Origin: Erwinia persicina NBRC 102418
Lineage (GTDB): Bacteria; Pseudomonadota; Gammaproteobacteria; Enterobacterales; Enterobacteriaceae
Direction: 5' to 3'
Assembly (NCBI RefSeq): GCF_001571305.1
Contig: NZ_BCTN01000026.1
Span: forward strand, 1 to 47,540
Length of the DNA: 47,540 nt
Made by a program: the position numbers and the translations under genes. Within the stretch, counting starts at the first letter, position 1. Each line of letters starts with the position of its first letter. Of this stretch, positions 16,320 to 24,781 are shown piece by piece. Under the pieces are notes generated by a model that was given only the letters and a program-made list of their open reading frames with translations, did no database searches and had not been told where the DNA came from.

Positions 16320-16353
16320 CGCTCAGTATCGTTCCTTCGGGCGATACTGAGCG
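16320..16353. promoter_or_regulatory. Palindromic box B between luxR-type gene and permease
   Basis: Perfect 12-bp arms CGCTCAGTATCG / CGATACTGAGCG are separated by 10 bases. The inner 21 bases match box A at 12581-12601 in 17 positions. It lies in the divergent interval between the LuxR-type gene and the permease gene, where it could control both. No U-run follows, so a terminator is less likely. Confidence 0.55.
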
Positions 16354-16405
16354 CTCTCAATGCCTGTTTACACTCCTTTTATTCGTCCTATCCGGGGAGA
16401 GTAAA

Positions 16406-17896
16406 ATGTTAAAAAACAGGCTTGCGGCGCATCTTAAACAGGGGGCGGTCGGTTTTCCTACCACGCTGGCCAGTTCGGTGGGACTGATTATGGCCAGTCC
16501 GGTGATCCTGACGGTGACCAGCGGATTTGGCCGCGGGGGAGATACCTTCGCCGTGGCGATACTGATCGGTTTTATTATGATGCAGGCCCAGCTGATGAGC
16601 TTTTCAGAGGCCGCCATCCTCATCCCGACGACCGGCTCGGTCTACGATTATATCTCCTGCGGGATGGGGCGTTTTTTTGCTATTACTGGTGCGCTGTGCG
16701 CCTATCTGGTGGTGCATGTGTTTGCGGGGACGGCAGAAACCATCCTGTCGGGCGTGATAGCGATGGTCAACTTTGGCGACGGCACTTTGCATCCTGGCGC
16801 GCATTCTGACAGCTGGCTGGTGGGGGTAGGCATGGTGCTGCTGTTTGGCTTGCTGAACGCCACCGGCATCGAAATTTTTGGCAAGGTGGAGGTGGTACTG
16901 ACCTTCATCATGTGGAGTACGCTGCTGATCTTTAGCCTCTGCGGGCTGCTGGCGGCACCCGTTCCCGCTCACGCGGGCTGGTTCGGCCTGCCGCCAGACT
17001 TCCGCCATCCTCAGAGGCTGATCAGCATGACGGGAATGGCGATGTTTATGTTTGTCGGCTGTGAACTGGTGACGCCGATGGCACCGGAGATCCGCCGCGC
17101 GGATAAAACCATCCCCCGCGCCATGGCGCTGGGCCTGTGCGGTGTGGCTGGCTGCATGCTGCTTTTCGGCGCGGCACTTAACCGGCAGGTGCCGAACGTG
17201 CTGCTGGACGCGGCAAAGGGGGTACATCTCTTTGATACGCCGCTGGTGATCCCGGCGTTTGCCGGACGGATAATGGGGGAGACAGGAAAGCTGTGGCTGG
17301 GTGCTGGAATGCTGCTGGCGGGCGCGGCGACCATCAATACCCTGATGGCTGCGGTACCGCGTATTCTCTATGGCATGGCGCTGGACGGGGCCTTGCCCAA
17401 ATGCTTCACCTGGCTGCACCCGCGCTTTAAAACGCCTGTGGTGGCCATTGCCGTGGCGGTGGTCATTCCCTGCTCCCATGCTGTTCTCCTGCGGGGCGAT
17501 CTGGGCCACATCCTGCCGATGGTGCTGGCGGCAGTGTGTGCCTGGGGTGTTTCCTATCTGCTGGTGACGTTGTCAGTGGTGCTACTCCGGCTTCGTCGGC
17601 CCGATCTGCCGCGGGCTTACCGTTCTCCCTTTTTTCCGCTCCCGCAGGTTCTCTCCAGTGCAGGGATACTCATGGCGATAGTGAACATCACCCCGCCGGG
17701 AATGAATCCTCACGCTATCCTGGTTCCCTTCTGCACGATGCTTGCATTGACTTCCTGTTATGCCCTGTTGTGGTCACTTTTCGTGATGCGGATTAATCCT
17801 TTTAAACCCGAAGCGGTTGAAGTTGTGCTGGAACGTGCTTTTAGCGATCGCGCATTATCATCGGGGCGTCGTGATGTCCTGCGTTCTCTGGAATGA
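16406..17896 (+). CDS. APC-superfamily amino acid/amine permease
   Basis: This 496-residue membrane protein has about twelve hydrophobic segments and the layout of amino acid-polyamine-organocation transporters. An unwound first helix is suggested by SSVGLIMASPVILTVTSGFG. It also has a substrate-gate-like segment ISMTGMAMFMFVGCELVTPM and the loop APEIRRADKTIPRAM typical of the family. It starts after GGGGAGAG and is transcribed away from the LuxR-type gene, with palindromic box B in between. The neighbouring amine oxidase and aldehyde dehydrogenase suggest it imports the amine they degrade. It might also explain why the hpa cluster lacks its own permease. The cargo is not shown by sequence. 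Confidence 0.88.
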   Translation: MLKNRLAAHLKQGAVGFPTTLASSVGLIMASPVILTVTSGFGRGGDTFAVAILIGFIMMQAQLMSFSEAAILIPTTGSVYDYISCGMGRFFAITGALCAYLVVHVFAGTAETILSGVIAMVNFGDGTLHPGAHSDSWLVGVGMVLLFGLLNATGIEIFGKVEVVLTFIMWSTLLIFSLCGLLAAPVPAHAGWFGLPPDFRHPQRLISMTGMAMFMFVGCELVTPMAPEIRRADKTIPRAMALGLCGVAGCMLLFGAALNRQVPNVLLDAAKGVHLFDTPLVIPAFAGRIMGETGKLWLGAGMLLAGAATINTLMAAVPRILYGMALDGALPKCFTWLHPRFKTPVVAIAVAVVIPCSHAVLLRGDLGHILPMVLAAVCAWGVSYLLVTLSVVLLRLRRPDLPRAYRSPFFPLPQVLSSAGILMAIVNITPPGMNPHAILVPFCTMLALTSCYALLWSLFVMRINPFKPEAVEVVLERAFSDRALSSGRRDVLRSLE

Positions 17897-18419
17897 TCCG
17901 CTGCTGGCGCGTCTCAGCCATGACCTTGCTGGCTGGGCCTTAAGCCAGCCCGTACCCGGAACGATGGCCATTGAACTCGACGAACGGCGGACGGTTACCG
18001 TCACCAGCCGCAGGAAGCGGCTGTTTATGGGCCAGATTACGCACACGCTATTTCGTCTGGAGGGCGTTTGTGCACTGCAGGAAAGAGTCATCCTGCTGGC
18101 CCGCCAACCCGGCTGGCTGAAACGTCAGCCCGTCGTTTTCGAGACGCGTGAGGCAGGCCATGATGCCGGGCGACTGTTGCAGATGGTGAAACGCTATCCG
18201 ATCATCGCCCGGACGCTGGGTGAGCTGGACTACCGGCGTTTTCGATTTACCCTGGCGCATGGCCACTGGCGGTGCGAGGTTGAACCCTTTGCTGCCAGTG
18301 AGGTACGGCTAAGCATACCGCCCATGCGACGCTATCTGCGGCTTAACACCCGGCAGAGGATGCTGCTGTTAAGCCTGTTTCAACTGCTGGGGCAGATGAT
18401 GGCAAGACTGGCGGATTAG
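17874..18419 (+). CDS. Uncharacterised protein, possibly DUF3156 family
   Basis: This is a basic protein of about 181 residues without signal peptide or membrane helix. I prefer ATG 17874 (MSCVLWNDPLLARLSHDLAG); an upstream GTG/ATG in the permease tail would add 19 residues. It overlaps the last 23 bases of the permease gene, so the two are translationally coupled and probably work together. Features seen are FETREAGHDAGRLLQMVKRYPI and an Arg-rich end (PPMRRYLRLNTRQRMLLLSL). The DUF3156 label is a recollection of similar small proteins next to APC permeases and is uncertain. No function can be assigned. Confidence 0.6.
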   Translation: MSCVLWNDPLLARLSHDLAGWALSQPVPGTMAIELDERRTVTVTSRRKRLFMGQITHTLFRLEGVCALQERVILLARQPGWLKRQPVVFETREAGHDAGRLLQMVKRYPIIARTLGELDYRRFRFTLAHGHWRCEVEPFAASEVRLSIPPMRRYLRLNTRQRMLLLSLFQLLGQMMARLAD

Positions 18420-18424
18420 CCGGT

Positions 18425-18835
18425 TTACGCCCGCTGATTGAATTCTTCTAATAGCCGCGTTAGCTGTCGCAGTTTCTCTTCACCGTAATGGCGCTCAATT
18501 TCCAGGTAACCTGCATCCACTTCACGTCTGGCCTGCTGGTACAGCGCCTGACCGGCGGGCGTCAGTGCGGCCACCAGCTTACGCTGGTCACTGACAGGTT
18601 TAAGGCGTGATACCAGCCCGTCACGTTCCAGTCGTGTCAGGATCCCGGTCAGACTGGGGCGAAGAATACAGGCCTGCTGCGCCAGTTGATGGAAGTCCAG
18701 CATGTTTACGTCTGCGAGTATCCGCACGATGCGCCACTGTTGTTCGGTCAGTCCGTAACGATTCAGGATCGGGCGAAAATAGCCCATGGCCGTTTCGCGG
18801 GCCTGTAAGAGAGCAATAGTCAGAGATTCGTGCAT
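18425..18835 (-). CDS. hpaR: MarR-family repressor HpaR of the homoprotocatechuate pathway
   Basis: This MarR-type winged-helix repressor of 136 residues is almost collinear with E. coli HpaR: MHESLTIALLQARETAM, LTEQQWRIVRILAD, ACILRPSLTGILTRLERDGL and SDQRKLVAALTPAGQALY. A longer frame upstream exists, but the ATG at 18835 matches the known N-terminus. In E. coli, HpaR represses the meta-cleavage operon starting at hpaG and is relieved by 4-hydroxyphenylacetate and relatives. Here it faces hpaG across about 250 bases that hold a perfect palindrome, a CRP-like site and a promoter. Its 3' end abuts the unknown gene of the amine module in convergent orientation. Confidence 0.95.
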   Translation of the reverse strand: MHESLTIALLQARETAMGYFRPILNRYGLTEQQWRIVRILADVNMLDFHQLAQQACILRPSLTGILTRLERDGLVSRLKPVSDQRKLVAALTPAGQALYQQARREVDAGYLEIERHYGEEKLRQLTRLLEEFNQRA

Positions 18836-18981
18836 TATTTTACTGTAATGAGGGGTTTTATTAATACTAACATAAAAAGGCCAGCGCCCGGCATGACCCA
18901 CCGCCTCAGGTACTTTTCATTGCTTTCTTTGCACTAATCAATCATATGAAAAATATCGCTTTTTTGTAATTGTTAATTTTT

Positions 18982-18997
18982 TGTAATTGAGATCACA
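18982..18997 (+). promoter_or_regulatory. CRP-like site upstream of hpaG
   Basis: TGTAA-TTGAGA-TCACA fits the CRP consensus (TGTGA-N6-TCACA) with one mismatch. Its centre lies about 60 bases before the predicted transcription start, the class I activator spacing. CRP control of this promoter is known in E. coli. The left half is part of a direct repeat TTTTTGTAATTG (18961-18972 and 18978-18989). Confidence 0.65.
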
Positions 18998-19013
18998 ACC
19001 CGTGAAAACGGAG

Positions 19014-19042
19014 TTGATCCCTGCCCTTTTCGCGCGTAATTC
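19014..19042 (+). promoter_or_regulatory. Predicted sigma-70 promoter of the hpaG operon
   Basis: TTGATC (-35, 19014-19019) and TAATTC (-10, 19037-19042) are separated by 17 bases, just upstream of the HpaR-type palindrome and at correct distance from the CRP-like site. The start point would be near 19049. Confidence 0.55.
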
Positions 19043-19044
19043 TA

Positions 19045-19068
19045 ATTTCATTAATATATTAATGAAAT
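19045..19068. promoter_or_regulatory. Perfect 24-bp palindrome, likely HpaR operator
   Basis: A perfect 24-base palindrome with half-site ATTTCATTAATA overlaps the predicted transcription start and ends 19 bases before the hpaG start codon. Its place matches the main HpaR operator described for E. coli, and an AT-rich dyad with TTCATTAA is the sort of site MarR dimers bind. Confidence 0.75.
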
Positions 19069-19087
19069 AACAGAGTTGAGGGTAATG

Positions 19088-20371
19088 ATGAAAAGAACCA
19101 TTTTTGGCGTGGCGCTGAATCATCAGTCACAGACTGAGGCCTGGGCTGAAAAGTTCCACCAACCGCCCTATAACACGCCGCCTGAGACGCCCGTCTGGTT
19201 TATCAAGCCACGTAATACCTGGCGACATCACGGTGACACCATCGGTTTGCCGGCCGGCGTCACCGTGTTCAGCGGGGCGACACTGGCGGTGGTTATCGCA
19301 AAAACAACGCATAAGGTGGCGCCGGCGCAGGCGAAAGACCATATAGCGGGTTATGCGCTGGCCAATGAGGTCAGCCTGGCAGAGGAGGATTTTTATCGTC
19401 CGGCGATCAGGGCCAAGTGCCGCGATGGTTTCTGTCCGGTGGGTGAAGTCGTAGCGCTGCGTGATGTCAGCGCGCTGCAAATTATTACCGAGATCAACGG
19501 CGAAGTCAGGGACGTATGGGATACCGGTGGTCTGCACCGTCATGCGGCTGAACTGATTGCGGCACTGAGTGAGTTTGTGACCCTGCAACCCGGCGACATG
19601 ATCCTGCTGGGAACGCCGCAGCAGCGGGTGGCACTGCAGGACGGTGACAGTGTCACGGTGAAAGCTGCCGGATTACCCTCGCTGAATAACCGCTTCAGCC
19701 AGCAGGCACCGCTGTGCGAGCAGCCCGAAGCCACCCCCACGCTGTTTGCGCTGGGTCTGAATTATGCCGACCACGCCAGCGAGCTGAATTTTAACGCGCC
19801 GGACACGCCGCTGGTATTTATTAAGGCGGCAAACAGCCTGACCGGAGACGGCAGTGTATCGGTACGGCCTGACCAGGTCGACTATATGCACTATGAGGCA
19901 GAGCTGGTGGTGGTGATCGGCAAAACGGCGCGCCACGTCAGCCGCGATCGGGCCATGGAGTATGTCGGCGGATATACCCTGTGTAATGACTACGCGGTAC
20001 GCGACTATCTGGAAAACTATTACCGGCCTAACCTGCGGGTAAAAAGTCGCGACACCCTGACGCCCCTGCGTGCGGCCATTGTCGATCCCGCCGCGCTGCC
20101 GGACCCCCATCACCTGCAGGTGAAAACCTTCGTCAACGGTGAGCTGCGACAGAGCGGCAGCACGCGTGACATGGTGTTTGATATTCCGTTTCTTATTGCC
20201 TGGCTGAGCGAATTTATCACCTTACAGCCGGGGGACATGATTGCTACCGGCACCCCGAAAGGGCTGTCTGACGTGCGCCCCGGCGATGAAGTGGTCGTGG
20301 AGGTGGAGGGCGTCGGCCGCTTAACCAACCGGATCGTCAGTGAACAACAGTATGAGGACGGTGCACGATGA
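19088..20371 (+). CDS. hpaG: 4-hydroxyphenylacetate degradation bifunctional isomerase/decarboxylase HpaG
   Basis: This protein performs two steps after ring cleavage: decarboxylation of 5-oxo-pent-3-ene-1,2,5-tricarboxylate and isomerisation of the resulting hydroxyhepta-diene-dioate. It consists of two tandem fumarylacetoacetate-hydrolase-like domains, the first to about residue 205 and the second from about 215. Each has its own copy of the family segments (SFYRP/IKAKCRDGFC-type and ENYYRPNLRVKSRD; LLGTPQ and IATGTPKGLSDV). The length of 427 residues is close to E. coli HpaG (429). Of several adjacent starts, ATG 19088 has the best spacing from GAGGG and gives MKRTIFGVALNHQSQ as in E. coli. 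Its stop overlaps the hpaE start (ATGA). Confidence 0.95.
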   Translation: MKRTIFGVALNHQSQTEAWAEKFHQPPYNTPPETPVWFIKPRNTWRHHGDTIGLPAGVTVFSGATLAVVIAKTTHKVAPAQAKDHIAGYALANEVSLAEEDFYRPAIRAKCRDGFCPVGEVVALRDVSALQIITEINGEVRDVWDTGGLHRHAAELIAALSEFVTLQPGDMILLGTPQQRVALQDGDSVTVKAAGLPSLNNRFSQQAPLCEQPEATPTLFALGLNYADHASELNFNAPDTPLVFIKAANSLTGDGSVSVRPDQVDYMHYEAELVVVIGKTARHVSRDRAMEYVGGYTLCNDYAVRDYLENYYRPNLRVKSRDTLTPLRAAIVDPAALPDPHHLQVKTFVNGELRQSGSTRDMVFDIPFLIAWLSEFITLQPGDMIATGTPKGLSDVRPGDEVVVEVEGVGRLTNRIVSEQQYEDGAR

Positions 20372-21822
20372 AAAAGATCAACCACTGGATCAACGGCAAA
20401 AATATCAGCAGCAGCGACTATTTTACCACCAGCAACCCGGCCACCGGCGAGGTGCTGGCCGAGGTCGCCTCGGGCGGCGAACGCGAGGTGGCCCTGGCGG
20501 TCGACGCGGCGCGTACCGCCTTTCCTAAATGGGCTAACACCCCGATGAAAGAGCGTGCGCGGCTGATGCGCCGCCTGGGTGAGCTGATTGACCGTGACGT
20601 ACCGCATATTGCCGCGCTGGAAACGGCCGATACCGGGTTGCCGATCCATCAGACCAAAAATGTGCTGATCCCCCGGGCCTCCCACAACTTTGAATTCTTT
20701 GCTGAGATCTGCCAGCAGATGAACGGGCGCACCTATCCGGTTGATGACCGGATGCTGAACTACACGTTGATCCAGCCGGTCGGCGTCTGCGCGCTGGTGT
20801 CGCCGTGGAATGTGCCGTTTATGACCGCCACGTGGAAGGTGGCACCCTGCCTGGCACTGGGCAACACCGCCATCCTGAAAATGTCTGAGCTTTCGCCGCT
20901 GACGGCCGACCGGCTGGGCGCGCTGGCCCGTGAGGCTGGTATCCCCGCCGGCGTGCTGAATGTGGTACAGGGCTACGGAGCCACGGCGGGTGACGCGCTG
21001 GTACGGCATCACGACGTGCGTGCCGTGTCGTTTACCGGCGGTACCACCACCGGGCGTACCATTATGAAAAATGCCGGTCTGAAAAAATACTCGATGGAGC
21101 TGGGTGGGAAATCCCCGGTGCTGATCTTTGAGGATGCTGATATCGACCGCGCAATGGATGCGGCGCTCTTCACCATCTTTTCCATTAATGGGGAACGCTG
21201 CACCGCCGGATCCCGCATTTTTATTCAGCAGAGTATTTATCCCGCGTTTGTGCAGCGGTTTGCCGAACGGGCAAACCGCCTGCGCGTCGGCGATCCGACC
21301 GACCCCGCCACACAGATAGGGGCGCTGATTAGCCGTCAGCACTGGGACAAAGTGTCAGCTTATATCCGTCTGGGTATGGAAGAGGGGGCCACGCTGCGGG
21401 CTGGCGGGCCGGAAAAACCTGAGGGACTGGATCACGGCCATTTTCTGCGGCCGACGGTGCTGGCTGACGTGGATAACCGCATGCGGGTGGCGCAGGAGGA
21501 GATCTTCGGCCCCGTCGCCTGCCTGCTGCCCTTTAAGGATGAGGCGGAGGGGCTGAGGCTGGCCAACGACGTGGAATACGGTCTGGCCTCTTATCTCTGG
21601 ACGCAGGATGTCAGCAAGGTGATGCGGCTGGCACGGCATATTGAGGCGGGAATGGTGTTCGTCAATACGCAAAATGTTCGCGATCTGCGTCAACCTTTTG
21701 GCGGCGTAAAGGCGTCAGGGACGGGCCGCGAAGGGGGCGAATACAGCTTTGAAGTCTTCGCTGAGATGAAAAACGTTTGCATCTCATTTGGCGATCATCC
21801 GATCCCCCAATGGGGTCTGTAA
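20368..21822 (+). CDS. hpaE: 5-carboxymethyl-2-hydroxymuconate semialdehyde dehydrogenase HpaE
   Basis: This NAD-dependent aldehyde dehydrogenase of 484 residues oxidises the semialdehyde formed by ring opening of homoprotocatechuate. Catalytic Cys278 lies in NGERCTAGSR, Glu244 in MELGGKS, the oxyanion and cofactor region in LVSPWNVPFMTATWK, and the ending is VKASGTGREGGEYSFEVF as in E. coli HpaE. It is translationally coupled to hpaG by an ATGA overlap and followed by hpaD after ten bases with an AAGGAGGAA ribosome site. Confidence 0.96.
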   Translation: MKKINHWINGKNISSSDYFTTSNPATGEVLAEVASGGEREVALAVDAARTAFPKWANTPMKERARLMRRLGELIDRDVPHIAALETADTGLPIHQTKNVLIPRASHNFEFFAEICQQMNGRTYPVDDRMLNYTLIQPVGVCALVSPWNVPFMTATWKVAPCLALGNTAILKMSELSPLTADRLGALAREAGIPAGVLNVVQGYGATAGDALVRHHDVRAVSFTGGTTTGRTIMKNAGLKKYSMELGGKSPVLIFEDADIDRAMDAALFTIFSINGERCTAGSRIFIQQSIYPAFVQRFAERANRLRVGDPTDPATQIGALISRQHWDKVSAYIRLGMEEGATLRAGGPEKPEGLDHGHFLRPTVLADVDNRMRVAQEEIFGPVACLLPFKDEAEGLRLANDVEYGLASYLWTQDVSKVMRLARHIEAGMVFVNTQNVRDLRQPFGGVKASGTGREGGEYSFEVFAEMKNVCISFGDHPIPQWGL

Positions 21823-21831
21823 GGAGGAAGC

Positions 21832-22683
21832 ATGGGAACCTTAGCGCTGGCGGCCAAAATCACCCACGTACCGTCAATGTATCTCTCTGAAATGCCGGGT
21901 AAACATCACGGCTGCCGCCAGGCGGCGATTGAAGGGCATCATGAAATCAGTCGCCGATGCCGTGAGCGGGGCGTGGATACGCTGGTGGTTTTTGATACCC
22001 ACTGGCTGGTGAACAGCGCCTACCACATCAACTGCAATGCGCACTTCAGCGGCATCTACACCAGCCACGAACTGCCACATTTTATCCGTGATATGGCCTA
22101 TGACTATGAAGGTAACCCGGCACTGGGTTACCTGATCGCTGAGGAGGCAAGAGCACAGGGCGTTCGCGCCCAGGCGCATGCCATTGAAAGCCTGACGCTG
22201 GAGTACGGCACGCTGGTGCCGATGCGTTATATGAACAGCGACCGCCGTTTCAGAGTGGTGTCGATCTCCGCTTTCTGTACCGTCCATGATTTTGCCGACA
22301 GCCGACGCCTCGGTGAGGCGGTGCGGCGGGCGGTAGAAAAATATCCTGGCACCGTGGCGGTGCTCGCCAGCGGCTCTCTCTCTCACCGTTTTATTGATGA
22401 CCAGCGGGCGGAAGAGGGGATGAACGCCTGGACCCGTGAGTTTGACGAACAGATGGACAGGCGGGTGATGAAACTCTGGCGGGAGGGGCGCTTCACCGAG
22501 TTCTGTCGCATGTTGCCGGAGTACGCCGATTACTGTTACGGCGAGGGCAATATGCATGACACCGTGATGCTGATGGGCCTGCTGGGCTGGGATCGCTATC
22601 ACCAGAAAGCCGAAGTGATCACCGACCTGTTTCCCAGCTCCGGTACCGGGCAGGTGAACGTTATCTTTCCCCAGATGGCGTAA
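21832..22683 (+). CDS. hpaD: Homoprotocatechuate (3,4-dihydroxyphenylacetate) 2,3-dioxygenase HpaD
   Basis: This extradiol ring-cleaving dioxygenase has 283 residues and belongs to the LigB-type (class III) Fe(II) enzymes. It is nearly collinear with E. coli HpaD, beginning with ALAAKITHVPSMYLSEMPGK and with FDTHWLVNSAYHINC, SGSLSHRFIDDQRAEEGMN and PEYADYCYGEGNMHDTVML. The histidines in these segments are expected to bind iron and act in catalysis. It opens the catechol ring of homoprotocatechuate next to the hydroxyls to give the semialdehyde used by HpaE. A very strong ribosome site precedes it. Confidence 0.97.
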   Translation: MGTLALAAKITHVPSMYLSEMPGKHHGCRQAAIEGHHEISRRCRERGVDTLVVFDTHWLVNSAYHINCNAHFSGIYTSHELPHFIRDMAYDYEGNPALGYLIAEEARAQGVRAQAHAIESLTLEYGTLVPMRYMNSDRRFRVVSISAFCTVHDFADSRRLGEAVRRAVEKYPGTVAVLASGSLSHRFIDDQRAEEGMNAWTREFDEQMDRRVMKLWREGRFTEFCRMLPEYADYCYGEGNMHDTVMLMGLLGWDRYHQKAEVITDLFPSSGTGQVNVIFPQMA

Positions 22684-22698
22684 ATAAGGAGGTCGACC

Positions 22699-23082
22699 AT
22701 GCCGCACTTTATCGTCGAGTGCAGTGACAATATCCGTGAGCAGGCGCAATTTCCGGCGCTTTTTTCCCGGGTTAATGCCTTTCTTGCCGACAGCGGGCTT
22801 TTCCCTCTGGCAGGCATCCGTAGCCGCGTTCACTGGGTGGAAACCTGGCAGATGGCGGACGGTCAGCAGGATTATGCCTTTGTGCATATGACGCTGAAAA
22901 TCGGGCACGGACGTCGCGCGGAACAGCTCCGTCCGGTGCTGTCGGGGCTGTTTGAACTGATTAAAAGCCACTTTGCGGCCTTAATGGCCCGGCGTTATCT
23001 GGCGCTGTCGCTGGTGCTTGAGGAGCTGCATCCGCAGTTCAACTTTAAACAAAATAATGTTCACGCGCTGTTTCAGGCATGA
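22699..23082 (+). CDS. hpaF: 5-carboxymethyl-2-hydroxymuconate delta-isomerase HpaF
   Basis: This isomerase of 127 residues is related to 4-oxalocrotonate tautomerase. The sequence starts [12 protein letters not shown], so removal of Met exposes the catalytic N-terminal proline. The rest ([20 protein letters not shown]) fits E. coli HpaF. It shifts the double bond in the HpaE product before HpaG decarboxylates it. TAAGGAGGT gives an almost perfect ribosome site. The gene lies 13 bases before hpaH. Confidence 0.95.
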   Translation: MPHFIVECSDNIREQAQFPALFSRVNAFLADSGLFPLAGIRSRVHWVETWQMADGQQDYAFVHMTLKIGHGRRAEQLRPVLSGLFELIKSHFAALMARRYLALSLVLEELHPQFNFKQNNVHALFQA

Positions 23083-23095
23083 AGGAATGAACCCT

Positions 23096-23899
23096 ATGTT
23101 AGACGATCTTACGCTGGACCGGCTGGCGGCCGAGCTGAATCAGGCTGAAAAAAACCGCGAACAGATCCGCCAGCTCTCACTCAGGCATCCGGAGATCACC
23201 CTGGACGATGCGTATGCCATACAGCGACGCGGTATTGCCAGAAAAATCGCCGCAGGCCGTCTGCTGAAAGGTCACAAAATCGGCCTGACCTCCAAAGCCA
23301 TGCAGGCGACCTCGCAGATTAACGAACCCGACTACGGCGCACTGCTGGACGATATGTTTTTCGTCGAAGGGAGCGATATCCCTGTGGCACGTTTTATCGT
23401 GCCGCGAGTCGAGGTGGAGCTGGCTTTTGTGCTGGGCACCTCGCTGCGCGGTCCGCAGTGCACGCTCTTTGACGTGCTGAATGCCACGGACTACGTGATC
23501 CCGGCACTGGAGATCATCGATGCCCGTTGCCACGGCATTGACCCTAAGACGCAGCGGCCGCGAAAAGTCTTCGACACCATTGCCGATAACGCCGCCAGCG
23601 CCGGGGTCGTGATGGGAGGCCGGCCGGTCAGACCCGATGCACTCGACCTGCGTCATATCAGCGCCCTGATGTACCGTAATGGGGTGATCGAAGAGTCCGG
23701 TGTGGCGGCAGCGGTACTGAATCACCCGGCAAATGGCGTGGCCTGGCTGGCGAATAAGCTCGCGCGACATGATGTTCAGCTGGAGGGGGGACAGGTGATC
23801 CTGAGCGGTTCCTTTACCCGCCCGGTGGCAGCACGGAAAGGGGACACGTTCCACGTGGACTACGGCACGATGGGCGCGATTGGTTGTCGCTTTATCTGA
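23096..23899 (+). CDS. hpaH: 2-oxo-hept-4-ene-1,7-dioate hydratase HpaH
   Basis: This metal-dependent hydratase of 267 residues belongs to the FAH-like hydratase/decarboxylase family. It adds water to the HpaG product to give 4-hydroxy-2-oxoheptanedioate. Segments [43 protein letters not shown] and [17 protein letters not shown] are nearly the same as E. coli HpaH; those listed in full here are its diagnostic blocks. ATG 23096 ([11 protein letters not shown]) follows AAGGA and matches the known N-terminal length. The longer open frame upstream lies in the hpaF coding sequence and is rejected. Confidence 0.95.
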   Translation: MLDDLTLDRLAAELNQAEKNREQIRQLSLRHPEITLDDAYAIQRRGIARKIAAGRLLKGHKIGLTSKAMQATSQINEPDYGALLDDMFFVEGSDIPVARFIVPRVEVELAFVLGTSLRGPQCTLFDVLNATDYVIPALEIIDARCHGIDPKTQRPRKVFDTIADNAASAGVVMGGRPVRPDALDLRHISALMYRNGVIEESGVAAAVLNHPANGVAWLANKLARHDVQLEGGQVILSGSFTRPVAARKGDTFHVDYGTMGAIGCRFI

Positions 23900-23908
23900 G
23901 GAGTGATT

Positions 23909-24703
23909 ATGTTTATCAACGAATTCAAGCAAGCCTTATTACAGAAAGATCCGCAGATTGGCCTGTGGCTGGGGCTGGCCGATCCTTACAGCGCCGAGCT
24001 GCTGGCCGGGGCGGGATTTGACTGGCTGCTGATTGACGGTGAGCACGCCCCTAACGACGTGCGTTCGGTGCTGGCACAGCTGCAGGCGATAGCCCCTTAC
24101 TGCTGTCACCCGGTGGTACGTCCGAGCTGGAATGATCCGGTGCTGATCAAACAGCTGCTCGATATCGGGGCGCAGACCCTGCTGATCCCGATGGTGCAGA
24201 ATGGTGACGAAGCCCGGGCCGCGGTCAGGGCCTGTTATTATCCCCCGCAGGGTATTCGCGGGGTGGGCAGCGCCCTGGCCCGTGCTTCCCGCTGGAACCG
24301 TATTGCTGATTATCTGCAACGGGCCGGGGAACAGCTCTGTATTCTGGTGCAAATCGAAACCCGGCAGGCCGTGGAGAATCTGGCAGAAATCCTCGCCGTC
24401 GACGGGGTTGACGGCGTATTTATTGGCCCGGCGGATCTGAGTGCCGATATGGGTTTTCCAGGCCGCCCCGGCCACCCTGAGGTACAGGCCGTTATCGAGA
24501 AGGCTATCGCCCGCATCCGTTCTTCCGGTAAGGCACCGGGGATCCTGACTGCCGATGAAGGGCTGGCGCAGCGCTATCTGGAACTGGGGGCGCTGTTTGT
24601 CGCACCCGGCGTCGATACCACCCTGCTGGCGAGATCGGCCGAATCGCTGGCGGCACGCTTTACCACCCGACCGACGCCGGTTATTGACGTGTCGTCACGG
24701 TGA
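23909..24703 (+). CDS. hpaI: 4-hydroxy-2-oxoheptanedioate aldolase HpaI
   Basis: This class II pyruvate aldolase of 264 residues is in the HpcH/HpaI family. It splits 4-hydroxy-2-oxoheptanedioate into pyruvate and succinate semialdehyde. Diagnostic segments are [28 protein letters not shown] (catalytic His and substrate-binding acid), [24 protein letters not shown] (metal-binding Glu) and [15 protein letters not shown] (metal-binding Asp region). The start is ATG 23909, five bases after GAGGAG; GTG 23903 overlaps the ribosome site. Succinate semialdehyde can be oxidised by Sad, encoded 5 kb downstream. In E. coli the next gene would be hpaX, but here hpaA follows directly. Confidence 0.96.
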   Translation: MFINEFKQALLQKDPQIGLWLGLADPYSAELLAGAGFDWLLIDGEHAPNDVRSVLAQLQAIAPYCCHPVVRPSWNDPVLIKQLLDIGAQTLLIPMVQNGDEARAAVRACYYPPQGIRGVGSALARASRWNRIADYLQRAGEQLCILVQIETRQAVENLAEILAVDGVDGVFIGPADLSADMGFPGRPGHPEVQAVIEKAIARIRSSGKAPGILTADEGLAQRYLELGALFVAPGVDTTLLARSAESLAARFTTRPTPVIDVSSR

Positions 24704-24781
24704 CGGTTCGGGGAGAGAGCGATGCCATCATCTTCCATAAGATCGGCCGGCAACCCTGAACAGGATGGACGGGAGAGGGCA

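Noticed and set aside
16604..17509. 301-codon minus-strand frame opposite the APC permease
   Set aside because: Its His/Gln/Arg-rich composition and lack of ribosome site show it is a shadow.
20110..21342. 410-codon open frame on the minus strand opposite hpaE
   Set aside because: It is the antisense shadow of hpaG/hpaE, rich in His, Gln and Arg, with no family signature; GC-rich codon use creates such frames.
21874..22971. 365-codon minus-strand frame opposite hpaD and hpaF
   Set aside because: It overlaps two certain genes in antisense and has the composition of a shadow frame.
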